Shown in pieces: positions 19,296 through 30,249 of a stretch of 64,000 bases of DNA. Location of the stretch: NCBI RefSeq assembly GCF_946887195.1, contig NZ_CAMPKE010000012.1, positions 1 to 64,000 of the forward strand. Direction: 5' to 3'. A program made the translations under genes and the position numbers. How positions within the stretch are numbered: the first letter of the stretch is position 1; each line of letters opens with the position of its first letter. The stretch comes from an uncultured Halomonas sp. (lineage in GTDB: Bacteria > Pseudomonadota > Gammaproteobacteria > Pseudomonadales > Halomonadaceae). The notes under the pieces are model-generated. The model saw only the letters and a program-made list of their open reading frames with translations. It was not told the DNA's origin and made no database searches.

Positions 19296-22200
19296 ATGAT
19301 CGCACGACTGGAACCTCTTTCACGCCTCGATGAGCGCTATGTCGCCTTCATCGATGCTCTCGATGCGCAGGGCTTCGCCGGCGATATCGCCCCGGACTAT
19401 GCCAACCGCACCGTGCTGGCCACCGATAACTCCATCTATCAGCGCTTGCCGCAGGCGGTGCTCTATCCACGCGACGCCGAGGATCTCGAGCGCATCGCGC
19501 GGCTCGCCGCACGCGACGATTTTCACGGCATCGCGCTGACCCCACGCGGCGGCGGTACCGGCACCAATGGCCAGTCGCTGACCGACGGGCTGATGGTCGA
19601 TGTCTCGCGCTACATGAACCGGATTCTCGACATCGACGTCGAGAACCGTCGTGTGCGCGTGCAGGCCGGCGTGGTCAAGGACCAGTTGAACGCCGCCCTG
19701 AAACCGCATGGGCTGTTCTTCGCCCCGGAACTGTCGACCTCCAACCGCGCCACCATCGGTGGCATGATCTCGACCGATGCCAGCGGCCAGGGCAGCTGCG
19801 AATACGGCAAGACCCGCGACCATGTACTGGCGCTCGACACGGTGCTGCTCGGCGGTGAGCGCCTTTCGAGTCTGCCACTGACGGAAGACGAACTGGAGGC
19901 GCTGTGCGAGCGCACGGATATCATCGGTGACATCCACCGCACTGCGCGTGGGATCATCGATACCCAGCGTGAGCAAATCGACGCTTGCTTCCCCAAGCTC
20001 AACCGCTGCCTGACCGGTTACGATCTGGCGCATCTGCGCACGCCAGACGGGCGCTTCGATCTCAACAGCGTGTTGTGCGGCGCCGAGGGCTCGCTGGGGT
20101 TCTTGAATGAAGCCACGCTCAATGTACTGCCTACGCCCAGGCATTCGACACTAATCAACGTCCGCTATGCGAGCTTCATGGATGCGTTGCGCGACGCCAA
20201 GGCGCTGATGAATGCGAGCAACCGCCCCACGTCCATCGAGACCGTGGACGACAAGGTGCTGCTGCTGGCCATGGAGGATTTCGTCTGGGATAGCGTATCG
20301 ACGTTTTTTCCGGAAGGCGACAGGGCCGCGCGCGGCATCAACCTGGTCGAGTTCAATGCCGACGACCCGGACGAACTCGCCGCCAAGGTCGCCGCCTTCA
20401 CCCAACATTTGAGCTCGGATGACAGCATCGAGCGCCTGGGCCATACCCTGGCCCGCGGCCGTGAACAGATCGGCAAGGTCTACGCCATGCGCAAGCGCGC
20501 GGTGGGCCTGCTCGGCAACGTCCAGGGCGAGAAGCGCCCGCTTCCGTTCGTCGAAGACACCGCCGTGCCGCCCGAACACCTCGCCGACTACATCGGTGAA
20601 TTCCGCGCCGCGCTGGATGCGCGAAATCTCGATTACGGCATGTTCGGTCACGTCGATGCCGGCGTATTGCACGTCCGCCCGGCCATCGACATGAAAGACC
20701 CCGAGCAGGAAGCGCTGATTCGCGAGATATCCGATGAGGTCGCCGAACTGACCCATAAGTATCACGGGTTGCTGTGGGGCGAGCATGGCAAGGGGGTACG
20801 CTCGGAGTACGCACCGAAATTCTTCGGCGAACTCTATCCGGCGTTGCAGCGCGTGAAAGCGGCTTTCGACCCGCACAATCAGTTGAACCCCGGCAAGATC
20901 GCCACGCCGAGCTCTATTCTCCCGCCCGAAACCGCGGGCAGGACGTCCACGACCGATATCACGGCCACTGAAGAGCCAGTCAGGCTGATCGACCCCGGCC
21001 TCTTGACCATCGACGGCGTGCCCACACGCGGTCAGCTCGATCGCCAGATCGACGAGCGGGTATGGCAGGCGCATGCCAGTGCGGTTTACTGCAATGGCAA
21101 TGGCGCCTGCTACAACTACGATCCCGATGATGCCATGTGCCCCTCGTGGAAGGGCACGCGAGAGCGCATCCAATCGCCCAAGGGGCGTGCCAGCCTGATG
21201 CGCGAATGGCTGCGCCTGCAAGGCAACAGCGGCATCGATGTGATCGAGGAGTCGCGCAAGAAGAAAGCCGAAGGCACCTGGGGGTTCATTCGCGATCTGC
21301 CGCTGCGCGTGAAGAATTCCTTCCTGCAACGGCGTGGCGAAGCGGATTTCTCGCACGAAGTCTACGATGCCATGGCCGGCTGTCTGGCCTGCAAGTCCTG
21401 CGCCGGGCAGTGCCCAGTCAAGGTCAACGTGCCGGAATTCCGCTCGCAGTTTCTCGAGGTCTATCATGGTCGCTATCAGCGTCCGCTGCGCGATTACCTG
21501 ATCGGCGGGCTCGAGTTCATGATTCCGCATTTGGCATCGGTCGCCCCGCTCTACAACGCCGCGCTGCAAAACCGCCTGGTGGAGCGATTGATGGCCAGGC
21601 ACATCGGCATGGTCGACAGCCCGCTGATCTCGCGGGCCAGCCTCAAGAAACAGCTTGTCGCCTGGGGTATCAATGAGGCCACGCCGACCAGCCTGGGCCT
21701 GCTCACCGAGCGGCAGAAGGCGCGCAGCATGATCCTCGTTCAGGATGCCTTCACCAGCTATTTCGAGTCGAAACTGGTGATGGACATCGTCGAATTGCTC
21801 TCGCGCCTCGACATCCGCGTGTTCGTCGCGCCGTTCAGCGCCAACGGCAAACCGCTCAATGTGCAGGGGTTTCTCGGCGCCTTCGAGCGCACCGCCGAAA
21901 AACAGGCGCGGCGCCTGCGCGCGCTCGCCGAGTTCGGCGTGCCGCTGGTGGGCGTCGACCCGGCGATGACGCTGACCTATCGCCAGGAATACGCCAAGGC
22001 ACTGGGGGCGGAGAGCACGCCCGAGGTGCTACTCCTGCAGGAGTGGCTGGTGACACTGGGCAAGCGTCTGGTACCCAGCGATATCAGGCTCGGCGATCCG
22101 GGGTTCCGGTTGCTCTCGCACTGCACCGAAAAGACCAACGCGCCCGGCTCGCCCAAGGCCTGGCAACAGGTGTTCGCCGCTTTCGGACTCGAGCTGGAAT

Positions 22201-22433
22201 TACTCGATGCCGGCTGCTGCGGCATGTCCGGCACCTACGGTCACGAAACACGCAATCTGCAAACCTCGAAGACCATCTATGGGCTCTCATGGCAGGCGCT
22301 GGTCGATGACGACGCCAACGCCGGGCGACTGCTGGCGACCGGCTACTCGTGCCGCAGCCAGGCCAAGCGGCTATCGAAGACGAACCTGCCCCATCCGCTA
22401 CAGGGGCTACTCGACTCAATCAAACGCGCCTGA
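19296..22433 (+). CDS. ydiJ: YdiJ-type FAD-linked oxidase / Fe-S protein
   Basis: 1045-residue fusion flavoprotein like E. coli YdiJ (about 1018 residues). The N-terminal half is an FAD-binding PCMH/vanillyl-alcohol-oxidase fold (TPRGGGTGTNGQSLTDG; STSNRATIGGMISTDASGQGS). A 4Fe-4S ferredoxin-like segment follows (CNGNGACYNYDP and CLACKSCAGQCPVKVNVP), and the C-terminus has a CCG-type heterodisulfide-reductase-like domain (DAGCCGMSGTYGHE). This architecture oxidises 2-hydroxy acids; YdiJ has been linked to D-2-hydroxyglutarate. The substrate here is inferred from that similarity. It is monocistronic. Confidence 0.9.
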   Translation: MIARLEPLSRLDERYVAFIDALDAQGFAGDIAPDYANRTVLATDNSIYQRLPQAVLYPRDAEDLERIARLAARDDFHGIALTPRGGGTGTNGQSLTDGLMVDVSRYMNRILDIDVENRRVRVQAGVVKDQLNAALKPHGLFFAPELSTSNRATIGGMISTDASGQGSCEYGKTRDHVLALDTVLLGGERLSSLPLTEDELEALCERTDIIGDIHRTARGIIDTQREQIDACFPKLNRCLTGYDLAHLRTPDGRFDLNSVLCGAEGSLGFLNEATLNVLPTPRHSTLINVRYASFMDALRDAKALMNASNRPTSIETVDDKVLLLAMEDFVWDSVSTFFPEGDRAARGINLVEFNADDPDELAAKVAAFTQHLSSDDSIERLGHTLARGREQIGKVYAMRKRAVGLLGNVQGEKRPLPFVEDTAVPPEHLADYIGEFRAALDARNLDYGMFGHVDAGVLHVRPAIDMKDPEQEALIREISDEVAELTHKYHGLLWGEHGKGVRSEYAPKFFGELYPALQRVKAAFDPHNQLNPGKIATPSSILPPETAGRTSTTDITATEEPVRLIDPGLLTIDGVPTRGQLDRQIDERVWQAHASAVYCNGNGACYNYDPDDAMCPSWKGTRERIQSPKGRASLMREWLRLQGNSGIDVIEESRKKKAEGTWGFIRDLPLRVKNSFLQRRGEADFSHEVYDAMAGCLACKSCAGQCPVKVNVPEFRSQFLEVYHGRYQRPLRDYLIGGLEFMIPHLASVAPLYNAALQNRLVERLMARHIGMVDSPLISRASLKKQLVAWGINEATPTSLGLLTERQKARSMILVQDAFTSYFESKLVMDIVELLSRLDIRVFVAPFSANGKPLNVQGFLGAFERTAEKQARRLRALAEFGVPLVGVDPAMTLTYRQEYAKALGAESTPEVLLLQEWLVTLGKRLVPSDIRLGDPGFRLLSHCTEKTNAPGSPKAWQQVFAAFGLELELLDAGCCGMSGTYGHETRNLQTSKTIYGLSWQALVDDDANAGRLLATGYSCRSQAKRLSKTNLPHPLQGLLDSIKRA

Positions 22434-22676
22434 CCCTCCTCCGGGCACCCTTCGGTGCCCCAAGCATGCCCTCCCTACAAGCGCTACCCGACGCCCGACC
22501 CGTCAGCCTCTCAATACGCTTAATTTTTCGCGCCTGCTGCCGATACTTGGTTAATAAAAACATGATCGGTGTCAGGTCATCGTCTGCGAAAGGCCTCATG
22601 ATTCAGCCATGCCAGCACATGATCTTCGCAAAGTCCTCGCACCGGGGAAACGCCACGTCCGTGCGGAGGTCCCGCC

Positions 22677-24215
22677 ATGGGGAGATATCCGGTACTTCAA
22701 CGTCGTTATCGGCGGCTGTGGCAATGCCTGGCTTTGGCGCTCGGTCTTGTCGCGAGTTTCGCGAATGCCATGGCTCAACAGCCGGCGATGGAGGAGACCG
22801 ATACTCCCGCTCTGCACCTGTTCACGGAAGAATTACCGCCACTCAATTTCACCGAGAACGGCGAGATTCGCGGGCTCTCCGTCGCTATGGTCAGGGAAAT
22901 CCAGCGCCGTCTCGGTAAGAGCTACCCAATACGGATGGTGCCCTGGGCGCGTGGTTACGATGCGCTGGAGGAGCGCCCCAATGTGGCGTTGTTCGCTATC
23001 GCGCGCAGTGGCGAGCGCGAGGATCTCTTTCAATGGGCCGGCCCGCTCACCAATCTCGCTTTCGTCTTCTACAAGCGCGCAGACTCGCCGCTCGAGCTGG
23101 AGGATCTGGAGGCCGCGCGCCAACTCGACGCCATCGCCACCTATCGTGATGACGTGCGTGAGCAATTTCTCATCGAACGTGGCTTTACCAATCTCGACAG
23201 TTCCACCAAGTTGATCAGCGGCGCACGCAAGCTGCTCGAAGGACGCGTCGATGTCTGGCTCGATTCCAATCTGTCGGCGCCCAGCGTCATGCGCCAGCTG
23301 GGCCGCTCGCCCGCCGCCATCGAGCGTGCGCTGGTCATCCATAGCGAACCCATCTACATCGCCTTTTCGGCGCAGACCTCGCCGGCCATTGTCGCGCGCT
23401 GGCAGCACACCCTGGATGACATGGCCCGAGACGGCACCTTCGCTCGGCTGCATCGCCAGTGGCTGCCAGGCGAGCCGTTACCGGCACGCATGGCAGCGCT
23501 GACGCCCCCACCCGAGCTGACCGGCCACCCCTTGCAGCTTTATAGCGAGGAGCTTCCGCCGCTCAATTTCATCCACAACGGCGAGCCTGCCGGTATGTCG
23601 GTGGACGTAGTGCATGAGATCCAGCGCCGGCTCTCGTATGACGCTTCCATCCAGTTCGTGCCTTGGGCGCGAGGCTATCAGACGGCGCTCGAAACCGCCG
23701 ATGTCGGCCTGTTCACCACCGTGCGCACAGCCGATCGCGAAGCCCTTTTCCAATGGGTCGGGCCGATCGGCCATTCACGGGTGCACTTTTATGCACGCAG
23801 CGATGCCAACCTGACCGTGACGAACCTCGACGACGCGCGCGAATTGAGCGCCATCGGCACCTATAAGGACGATGCCGGAGAGCAGTTTTTGAGCGAGCAC
23901 GGTTTCACCAATCTCTACGGCCATCGATCCCCCGCCGCCATCGTGCGCAACCTGGAAGCCGGCCGAATCCAACTCTGGGTCTCGGCTGAAGAAAACGCTC
24001 GGGAAATCATCGCTCAGAGCGGTCGTGCCGAGGAGGATTTCGAGCCCGTCTATACCCTTTATGAAGTCGCCTACTACATCGCTTTCTCGTTGGGTACGCC
24101 ACTGGAGGTCGTCACGTTGTGGCAGGAAACGCTGGACGCCATGCGCCGGGACGGCACGCTGTCGCGAATCCAGCAACACTGGCAAGGTGCGTCTTCCGAG
24201 CGGGCCACACCATGA
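22677..24215 (+). CDS. Secreted protein with two tandem SBP_bac_3 domains
   Basis: 512 residues with a signal peptide (cleavage near ANAMAQ, about residue 33) and two family-3 solute-binding domains, about 45-270 and 284-505. The halves repeat with an exact 240-residue offset: EELPPLNF at 51 and 291, VPWARGY at 88 and 328, LFQW at 117 and 357, GFTNL at 169 and 409. In the first 29 residues of the repeat 21 are identical. The ATG has GGAGGTC upstream. The stop overlaps the start of the hybrid kinase (ATGA), so the two are translationally coupled. The likely role is a periplasmic ligand sensor for the kinase rather than transport, because no permease is present. Ligand unknown. Confidence 0.88.
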   Translation: MGRYPVLQRRYRRLWQCLALALGLVASFANAMAQQPAMEETDTPALHLFTEELPPLNFTENGEIRGLSVAMVREIQRRLGKSYPIRMVPWARGYDALEERPNVALFAIARSGEREDLFQWAGPLTNLAFVFYKRADSPLELEDLEAARQLDAIATYRDDVREQFLIERGFTNLDSSTKLISGARKLLEGRVDVWLDSNLSAPSVMRQLGRSPAAIERALVIHSEPIYIAFSAQTSPAIVARWQHTLDDMARDGTFARLHRQWLPGEPLPARMAALTPPPELTGHPLQLYSEELPPLNFIHNGEPAGMSVDVVHEIQRRLSYDASIQFVPWARGYQTALETADVGLFTTVRTADREALFQWVGPIGHSRVHFYARSDANLTVTNLDDARELSAIGTYKDDAGEQFLSEHGFTNLYGHRSPAAIVRNLEAGRIQLWVSAEENAREIIAQSGRAEEDFEPVYTLYEVAYYIAFSLGTPLEVVTLWQETLDAMRRDGTLSRIQQHWQGASSERATP

Positions 24216-26617
24216 CTCGCCCCGCCACGATGCGCTTCGTTCGAACACTGGCCAGGCGGCGGCCACACCAGACCCTGGCCGCCAAGCTGGTACTCATCGT
24301 GGTGCTCGGCACCACGGCCACCCTGGCACTGTTCACGTGGGTCAAATTCGACGAGGCACACGAGGAATTGACCCAGCAGCTCGTGACCGACACCGAGCGC
24401 AGCGCACAGGTGCTTGCCGCCGCCATGAGCGTGCCATTGTGGGATCTCGACAAGGACGCGGCGGCAACCATCGTGCGTGCCTTCATGAGCGAGCGCGCTC
24501 TGCTGGGCGTCGAAATCAGCGAGCCGCTGAGCGAGGGCGATGGTAAGCCCGGGGCGACCTGGCTGGCCATGTGGCATGAAAAAGGCATCATGTCTCGGGT
24601 ACCGGCGATACCCGACGCCACTCGCGGCGAGCGCATCGTCGCCAGTAGCGGCATCTATAAATCGGGATTCGGCAAGAAGAGCAAGCGTATCGGCCAGGTC
24701 GATGTGTATGTCACGACCCGGCCACTCAAGGCCGCGCTGAACGAGTCGCTGAGCGACCTGCTGCTGCAGATCGTGGTGCTCGACATCGTGCTGATCCTGC
24801 TGCTGACGCTGGTCATTCGTCGCGTGCTGCTTACGCCGCTGGGGCGCCTGCGCCATACCATGGATGAGTTGCGGGCCGGCAACCTGGACGCCCGCGCCCG
24901 GGTCGATTCGCGCGATGAGCTGGGCACCATCGCCGACACCTTCAACCGCATGGCGCGTGAGCTCGGGGGCAAGCAGTCGGAGCTGATCGAGAAGACCCAG
25001 CGGCTCGAAACGTTGACCACCTACCAGGAGGAGCGCATCGCCGCGCGCACGCGCGAGCTGCGTCTCGCCAAGGAGCAGGCCGAGGCAGCCACTCAGGCCA
25101 AGAGCGAGTTCCTGGCCAATATGTCGCATGAGATCCGCACGCCCATGAACGGGGTGGTCGGTATGGTGGAACTGCTCAAGCAGACGCCACTGAACGATCA
25201 TCAGCGGGATTATCTGGCAACGCTATCGAGTTCGGCGGAAGGATTGCTGACCCTGCTGGACGACGTGCTGGATATTTCCAAGATCGAGGCTGGCCGCCTG
25301 CGACTCGAAAGCATCACCTTCGATCTGGCCACGACGATGGAACAGGTACGGCATCTGGCCGAAGGCCAGGCGGCCGACAAGGCGCTCGCCATCGAACTCG
25401 ATTATGATGCCGACGCGCCACGCCATGTGATGGGCGACCCGGTTCGCTTGCGCCAGGTACTGATCAACCTGGCTGGCAATGCCGTCAAATTCACGCCACG
25501 CGGGCACGTGCGCATCCGGCTGATCGCCCAGCGGCGCAACGAGCGCCAGGCATTGCTGCGCTTCGAAGTCGAGGATACCGGGATCGGTATCGACGACTAC
25601 GCGCGCGAGGCGATTTTCGATAAGTTCACCCAGGCCGACGGCTCCGTGACGCGCCATTTCGGCGGTACCGGCCTGGGCCTGACCATCAGCCGCGAACTGG
25701 TCGATCTGATGGGCGGGCAACTGCAGGTAACCAGCCAACCGGGCAAAGGCTCGATCTTCTTCTTCACACTGCAACTGGCCTGTCCTGCCGATCCTATCGT
25801 AGAGCCCAGCCCAGCAGTGACGGCGGCCTTGACGCGCTTCGCCGCGCAGGTGCTGCTGGTCGAGGACAACCGCACCAATCAGCGCGTCGCACGCGAGCTG
25901 CTGCAAAGTCTGGGGTGTCGTGTCGACACCGCGGAGAACGGCCAGCAGGCACTCAGCGATTATCGCCCCGGATTTCACGACGCCATTCTCATGGACGCCA
26001 ACATGCCGGTCATGGATGGCCTGGAAGCCACTCGGCAGCTTCGTCTCGGGGAGGCCGACGGCGACTCGCAGGTGCCGATCATCGCGATGACCGCCCAGGC
26101 GATGCGCGAGGATCGCCAGCGTTGCCTGGATGCCGGCATGGACGATTACCTCGCCAAGCCGATCACCCGCCATGCTCTGCATGCGGTATTGTCCCGGTAT
26201 CTGCCGGCCACCGACGAGCCGATCGATGCTCCACACTCGCCGCCCAGCGAGCCGCAGGCTTCGCTGCCGGTACTCGACGGCCGCCATCTGGCGAGTGTCG
26301 CCCAGGGCCAGTTCGATGTGATCGAGGAGATCATCGACATGGCGCTCAGCGATCTGCCGGAACGCTTGCGGGAAGCGGCTAGCGCTGTCGAGCGCGCGGA
26401 TGGGCAGGCGGCCATACAGGGCCTGCATTCGCTTGCCGGGATCGCCGGCAGTGTCGGTGGCCGGCAGCTCGAACGGCTCGCCCGTGACGCACAGGCTCCG
26501 CTGCGCGACGATCGAATCGATGCCTGCCGCGCGCGCTGGCCGCTGCTGACCCAGGCCGTGGCCGACCTGTGCGAAGCCTTGCACGACGAGCGCGCCAGGC
26601 CATGCCAACCCCAATAA
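24212..26617 (+). CDS. Hybrid histidine kinase (HAMP-HisKA-HATPase-REC-Hpt)
   Basis: 801-residue membrane sensor kinase. Order: TM1 (about 24-44), a roughly 138-residue periplasmic sensor region, TM2 (about 183-203), HAMP (204-256), coiled coil, HisKA with [11 protein letters not shown] (His306), HATPase with [11 protein letters not shown] and [10 protein letters not shown], receiver with [11 protein letters not shown] (Asp595), and a C-terminal Hpt with [10 protein letters not shown] (His739). All phosphorelay residues are present. The start ATG overlaps the upstream stop as ATGA. It would autophosphorylate and pass phosphate H306-D595-H739 to a response regulator, plausibly the next gene. 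The periplasmic region is not a recognised domain. Confidence 0.93.
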   Translation: MTRPATMRFVRTLARRRPHQTLAAKLVLIVVLGTTATLALFTWVKFDEAHEELTQQLVTDTERSAQVLAAAMSVPLWDLDKDAAATIVRAFMSERALLGVEISEPLSEGDGKPGATWLAMWHEKGIMSRVPAIPDATRGERIVASSGIYKSGFGKKSKRIGQVDVYVTTRPLKAALNESLSDLLLQIVVLDIVLILLLTLVIRRVLLTPLGRLRHTMDELRAGNLDARARVDSRDELGTIADTFNRMARELGGKQSELIEKTQRLETLTTYQEERIAARTRELRLAKEQAEAATQAKSEFLANMSHEIRTPMNGVVGMVELLKQTPLNDHQRDYLATLSSSAEGLLTLLDDVLDISKIEAGRLRLESITFDLATTMEQVRHLAEGQAADKALAIELDYDADAPRHVMGDPVRLRQVLINLAGNAVKFTPRGHVRIRLIAQRRNERQALLRFEVEDTGIGIDDYAREAIFDKFTQADGSVTRHFGGTGLGLTISRELVDLMGGQLQVTSQPGKGSIFFFTLQLACPADPIVEPSPAVTAALTRFAAQVLLVEDNRTNQRVARELLQSLGCRVDTAENGQQALSDYRPGFHDAILMDANMPVMDGLEATRQLRLGEADGDSQVPIIAMTAQAMREDRQRCLDAGMDDYLAKPITRHALHAVLSRYLPATDEPIDAPHSPPSEPQASLPVLDGRHLASVAQGQFDVIEEIIDMALSDLPERLREAASAVERADGQAAIQGLHSLAGIAGSVGGRQLERLARDAQAPLRDDRIDACRARWPLLTQAVADLCEALHDERARPCQPQ

Positions 26618-26650
26618 CAAGACTTCAGCGCGAAAGAGACAGGAGCGCCC

Positions 26651-27574
26651 ATGACCACCGCCTCGCTGGAAATCCTCATCGCCGACGACGACCGTGTTCC
26701 TCGCCGCTTGCTGCGGCGCATGCTCGAACAGTGGGGGCACCGGGTCATCGAAGCCGAGAACGGCCATCAGGCGTGGCAGGCGCTCAATGTCGAGAGTCCG
26801 CCGCATATCGCCATTCTCGACTGGATGATGCCGGGCATCGATGGCATCGATCTGTGCCGCCGTCTCGATCAGCGTATCGACGCACCGCTGGTCTATACCA
26901 TCCTGTTCACCAGCAAGCGCGACGAGAGCGATCTGGTCCATGCGCTCGACAATGGCGCCCACGACTTCCAGACCAAACCGATCAGCCCCGCCGAGCTACA
27001 GGCGCGCCTTGCCGTCGGTCGGCGACTGGTGGAAATGCATGACCGGCTACAGGCATCGCTCAGCGAAATGGAGCGCCTGGCGACCACCGACGTACTCACC
27101 GGCATCGCCAACCGCCGTCACTTCTATACCTGCGCCAACCGCGCGCTCGATCATGCCAACGCACGCGGCCGGGCAATCTCCACGCTGTTGATCGACGTCG
27201 ATCGCTTCAAGGAAATCAACGATCGGCACGGTCATAGCGCCGGCGACCACGCCTTGTGCCAGGTCGCTACGCTGTGCCAGGAACTTCTGCGCCCCACCGA
27301 CATGGTGGCCCGCTTCGGCGGCGATGAGATTGCCATTCTGCTGCCGGATACTCTGCTCGATGATGCCGCTGCGATCGCCGAGCGGCTGAGATTGACAATC
27401 GCCACCACGGCGCTACGCCTGGAGAATCGCGATCAGGTTCAACTAACGGTGAGTATCGGGATCGCCAGCGCCGTGGGCGGCGATATCGCTATCGATGAAC
27501 TGCTCGGCCGGGCGGATGCCGCGCTCCTGAAAGCCAAGAGCCAGGGGCGCAATCGCGTGGTTCCGGCTGCATGA
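26651..27574 (+). CDS. Response regulator-diguanylate cyclase (REC-GGDEF)
   Basis: 307 residues. The N-terminal receiver has the acidic pocket IADDD and phospho-acceptor Asp57 in ILDWMMPG. The C-terminal GGDEF domain begins at TTDVLTGIANRR and has RFGGDEIAIL (residues 221-230), so the active-site loop is GGDEI, an accepted active variant. The inhibitory I-site RxxD is kept as RPTD (214-217), five residues before the GGDEI loop, so product inhibition by c-di-GMP is expected. It is third in the operon, 33 bp after the hybrid kinase, whose Hpt domain is the likely phosphodonor. Confidence 0.94.
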   Translation: MTTASLEILIADDDRVPRRLLRRMLEQWGHRVIEAENGHQAWQALNVESPPHIAILDWMMPGIDGIDLCRRLDQRIDAPLVYTILFTSKRDESDLVHALDNGAHDFQTKPISPAELQARLAVGRRLVEMHDRLQASLSEMERLATTDVLTGIANRRHFYTCANRALDHANARGRAISTLLIDVDRFKEINDRHGHSAGDHALCQVATLCQELLRPTDMVARFGGDEIAILLPDTLLDDAAAIAERLRLTIATTALRLENRDQVQLTVSIGIASAVGGDIAIDELLGRADAALLKAKSQGRNRVVPAA

Positions 27575-27578
27575 AGTT

Positions 27579-27726
27579 CTAGGGGAAGCTCTGAAAAAGG
27601 TAGCGAGCGAAGTCCAGGCAAGGCGAAATCGTTCGAAAAGACGGAGTTTACAGGGAGTAAATGAGTCATTGAGAACGATTTCAACACAGCCTGGTCGAGC
27701 GTAGTAGTTTTTCAGAGGTTTCCTAG
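27579..27726. mobile_element. MITE-like element 1 (CTAG-flanked)
   Basis: A 140-bp body (27583-27722) has imperfect terminal inverted repeats of about 60 bp. The left end is GGGAAGCTCTGAAAAA and the right end, read inward, is GGAAACCTCTGAAAAA if the flank is TAG. GAAATCGTTC (27625-27634) recurs inverted as GAACGATTTC (27672-27681). Both sides carry CTAG (27579-27582 and 27723-27726), which fits a YTAR target duplication of IS5-type elements. No coding capacity is present. It separates the diguanylate cyclase gene from convergent trpC and supplies the trpC stop codon. A long hairpin transcript could also act as a terminator. Confidence 0.7.
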
Positions 27727-28529
27727 AAGAACAGCCGACGCAGCGCCGTGCCCGGATCGGCCTCGCGCATGAACGCTTCGCCGACCAGGAAGCCATTCAC
27801 ATCGTATTCGCGCATGCGCTCGACATCGCCGCGGGTGTGAATGCCCGACTCGGTAACCACGGTAACGCCGCGCGGAACGCGCGACAGCAGTTCGAATGTC
27901 GTGTCGAGGCGGGTTTCGAAGCTGTGCAGATCGCGGTTATTGATGCCTACCAGGGATAGATCGAGCGCCAGTGCACGCTCCAGTTCGTGGATATCGTGAA
28001 CTTCCACCAGCACGTCCATGCCCAACTCGACCGCCTGACGATACAGGTCCCGCAGGCGCGCATCGTCCAGTGCCGCGACGATCAGCAGGATACAATCGGC
28101 GCCGATCGCCCGCGCCTCGCTGACCTGGTAACCGTCGACGATGAAATCCTTGCGAATCGCCGGCAGCGAACAGGCCGCGCGTGCGGCGATCAGATAATCC
28201 TCATGACCCTGGAAAAAATCCGCATCGGTGAGCACCGATAGGCAACTGGCACCGCCATCGGCGTAGGCCTTGGCGATTTCGGCGGGCTGGAAATCCTCGC
28301 GAATCACTCCGCGCGACGGCGAGGCTTTCTTGATCTCGGCGATCACCGCCGGGTCGCCATTGGCGATGGTGCGATCGAGTACGTCGATGAAACCGCGTGG
28401 CGCCTGCTGCTCGCCAGCGCGCTCGAGTAGCGTTGCCTCGCTGATCCGCGCGCGGCGCTCGGCGATCTCCTGCTCCTTGCGCGCCAGAATTCTGGCCAGA
28501 ATGGTCGGCATCGTATCGTGTGAACTCAT
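27723..28529 (-). CDS. trpC: TrpC, indole-3-glycerol phosphate synthase
   Basis: 268-residue TIM-barrel enzyme converting 1-(2-carboxyphenylamino)-1-deoxyribulose-5-phosphate to indole-3-glycerol phosphate. Signatures are [39 protein letters not shown] and [11 protein letters not shown]. It is monofunctional, not fused to TrpF. AGGAA precedes the ATG at 28529, 16 bp after trpD. The last codon and TAG stop fall in the CTAG that borders a MITE-like element, so the extreme C-terminus may have been altered by that insertion. It is last gene of trpGDC. Confidence 0.95.
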   Translation of the reverse strand: MSSHDTMPTILARILARKEQEIAERRARISEATLLERAGEQQAPRGFIDVLDRTIANGDPAVIAEIKKASPSRGVIREDFQPAEIAKAYADGGASCLSVLTDADFFQGHEDYLIAARAACSLPAIRKDFIVDGYQVSEARAIGADCILLIVAALDDARLRDLYRQAVELGMDVLVEVHDIHELERALALDLSLVGINNRDLHSFETRLDTTFELLSRVPRGVTVVTESGIHTRGDVERMREYDVNGFLVGEAFMREADPGTALRRLFF

Positions 28530-28545
28530 GCGATTTCCTGGATGC

Positions 28546-29571
28546 TCACTGCTGATCGTTGAAGACACGGCTGAAATTGGCCAGTTCGCGCATTTTCTCG
28601 AGAGCCAGCCCCGAGTACTGGGCATCCTGGGCCAGCGCCACACCCTCCTTGAGATTGTCGGCAATGCCCGCGGCATACAGCGCCGCACCGGCATTCAGCG
28701 CGACGATGTCCGCCGCCGCGCCGTCGCCCGCCAGCGCCTCCTTGACCAGCCGCAGGCTGTCTTCCGTGGTCACCACCTTGAGTGAATCCAGCGGCTGACG
28801 CTGAATACCGAGCTCCTCGGGTGTGATCACATACTCACTGACTTCGCCACCCTTGAGCTCGGCGACTCGGGTCGGCGCCGCCAGCGAGATTTCATCCAGG
28901 CCATCCTCGGAATGCACCACCAGAACATGCCGGCTGCCCAGCCGCCCAAGCACCTCGGCCATCAGCGGCACCAGGCTGGGCTGATAAACGCCCAGCAACT
29001 GATGCTGGGCACTGGCCGGATTGGTCAGTGGGCCAAGGATGTTGAAGATGGTGCGCACGCCCATTTCGCGGCGTGGGCCGATGGCATGGCGCATCGCCTG
29101 ATGGTGCATGGGCGCGAACATGAAGCCGACGCCGATCTGCTCGATACAGCGCGCCACCTGCTCGGGGCTGAGATCGAGCTTGATGCCGGCGATATCGAAC
29201 AGGTCGGCACTGCCCGACGACGACGACACGCTACGGTTGCCATGCTTGGCGACATGCCCGCCAGCGGCGGCGACCACGAAGCTCGATGCGGTGGAGACGT
29301 TGAACAGGTTGGCGCCATCGCCGCCGGTGCCGACGATATCCACCAGATCGTCGAGCTCGACGTGGACCGGGGTCATCAATTCCCGCATGACCTGGGCCGC
29401 CGCCGCCACCTCGTCGACCGTCTCGCCTTTCATCGACAGGCCGATCAGGAAACCGCCGATCTGCGCGTCGCTGGCCTCGCCGGTCATGATGTCGCGCATC
29501 ACCGCGTGGGTATCGGCGTAGCTCAGGTCGTGACCGCGCATCACCGCGTCGATCGCCTCTCGCATCTGCAT
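28546..29571 (-). CDS. trpD: TrpD, anthranilate phosphoribosyltransferase
   Basis: 341-residue enzyme joining anthranilate and PRPP. The PRPP-binding glycine loop is seen in [17 protein letters not shown], and the anthranilate site region in [15 protein letters not shown]. Length is typical for the unfused enzyme. GAGGAGAG precedes the ATG at 29571; a second ATG two codons later is possible. It sits between trpG (40 bp upstream) and trpC (16 bp downstream). Confidence 0.96.
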   Translation of the reverse strand: MQMREAIDAVMRGHDLSYADTHAVMRDIMTGEASDAQIGGFLIGLSMKGETVDEVAAAAQVMRELMTPVHVELDDLVDIVGTGGDGANLFNVSTASSFVVAAAGGHVAKHGNRSVSSSSGSADLFDIAGIKLDLSPEQVARCIEQIGVGFMFAPMHHQAMRHAIGPRREMGVRTIFNILGPLTNPASAQHQLLGVYQPSLVPLMAEVLGRLGSRHVLVVHSEDGLDEISLAAPTRVAELKGGEVSEYVITPEELGIQRQPLDSLKVVTTEDSLRLVKEALAGDGAAADIVALNAGAALYAAGIADNLKEGVALAQDAQYSGLALEKMRELANFSRVFNDQQ

Positions 29572-29611
29572 GTTGCTCTCCTCGGTAGCGTGATCGGCGC
29601 TGAAAATCGGC

Positions 29612-30202
29612 TCAGCGGCGCGGGCGTTTCAGAAAGTTGGCCAGCAGCTGATGCCCCTGGCGAGTCAGAATCGATTCGGGATGGAACTGCACACCCTCGA
29701 TATCCAGGGTCCGGTGACGCAACCCCATGATCAGCCCCGGCGTCACGTCGTCGTCATCGGCCCAGGCGGTGATCTCGAGTTCATCCGACAGGCTCTCTGC
29801 GGCCACTACCAGCGAGTGATAGCGGGTCACTTCCAGCGGATCGTCGAGGCCGCTGAACACCCCCTCGCCGCGATGCCGAATCCTCGACGTCTTGCCATGC
29901 ATGACCTGCGGTGCGCGCACCACCTGGCCACCGAATACCTGACCGATCGCCTGATGACCCAGGCACACGCCGAGAATCGGCAGTTTGCCGGCGAAGTGGC
30001 GAATCACATCGAGCGAAATGCCCGCTTCATTGGGTGTGCAGGGCCCGGGCGAGATGACGATATGACTCGGCGCCAGGCGCTCGATATCGTCCAGCGAAAG
30101 CGCATCGTTGCGATGGGTCTCGACCTCGGCACCCAGCTCGGCCAGGTACTGTACGATATTGAACGTGAAGCTATCATAATTGTCGATCATCAACACGGGC
30201 AT
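29612..30202 (-). CDS. trpG: TrpG, anthranilate synthase glutaminase subunit
   Basis: 196-residue class I glutamine amidotransferase that supplies ammonia to TrpE (and possibly to PabB). The catalytic triad is visible: Cys80 in [11 protein letters not shown], with His174 and Glu176 in [10 protein letters not shown]. The N-terminus [13 protein letters not shown] is typical. A purine-rich aagggg site lies upstream of 30202. It is first structural gene after the trpL attenuator and heads trpGDC, separated from trpE by a permease gene and about 1.7 kb. Confidence 0.95.
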   Translation of the reverse strand: MPVLMIDNYDSFTFNIVQYLAELGAEVETHRNDALSLDDIERLAPSHIVISPGPCTPNEAGISLDVIRHFAGKLPILGVCLGHQAIGQVFGGQVVRAPQVMHGKTSRIRHRGEGVFSGLDDPLEVTRYHSLVVAAESLSDELEITAWADDDDVTPGLIMGLRHRTLDIEGVQFHPESILTRQGHQLLANFLKRPRR

Positions 30203-30249
30203 GGTGACAACCCCTTGAAATCACTCATATTATGCATTATCCCAGACAC

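Noticed and set aside
22443..22460. Hairpin GGGCACC-cttc-GGTGCCC after ydiJ as a terminator
   Set aside because: The stem is good but no T-run follows (caagcatgcc), so I cannot call an intrinsic terminator.
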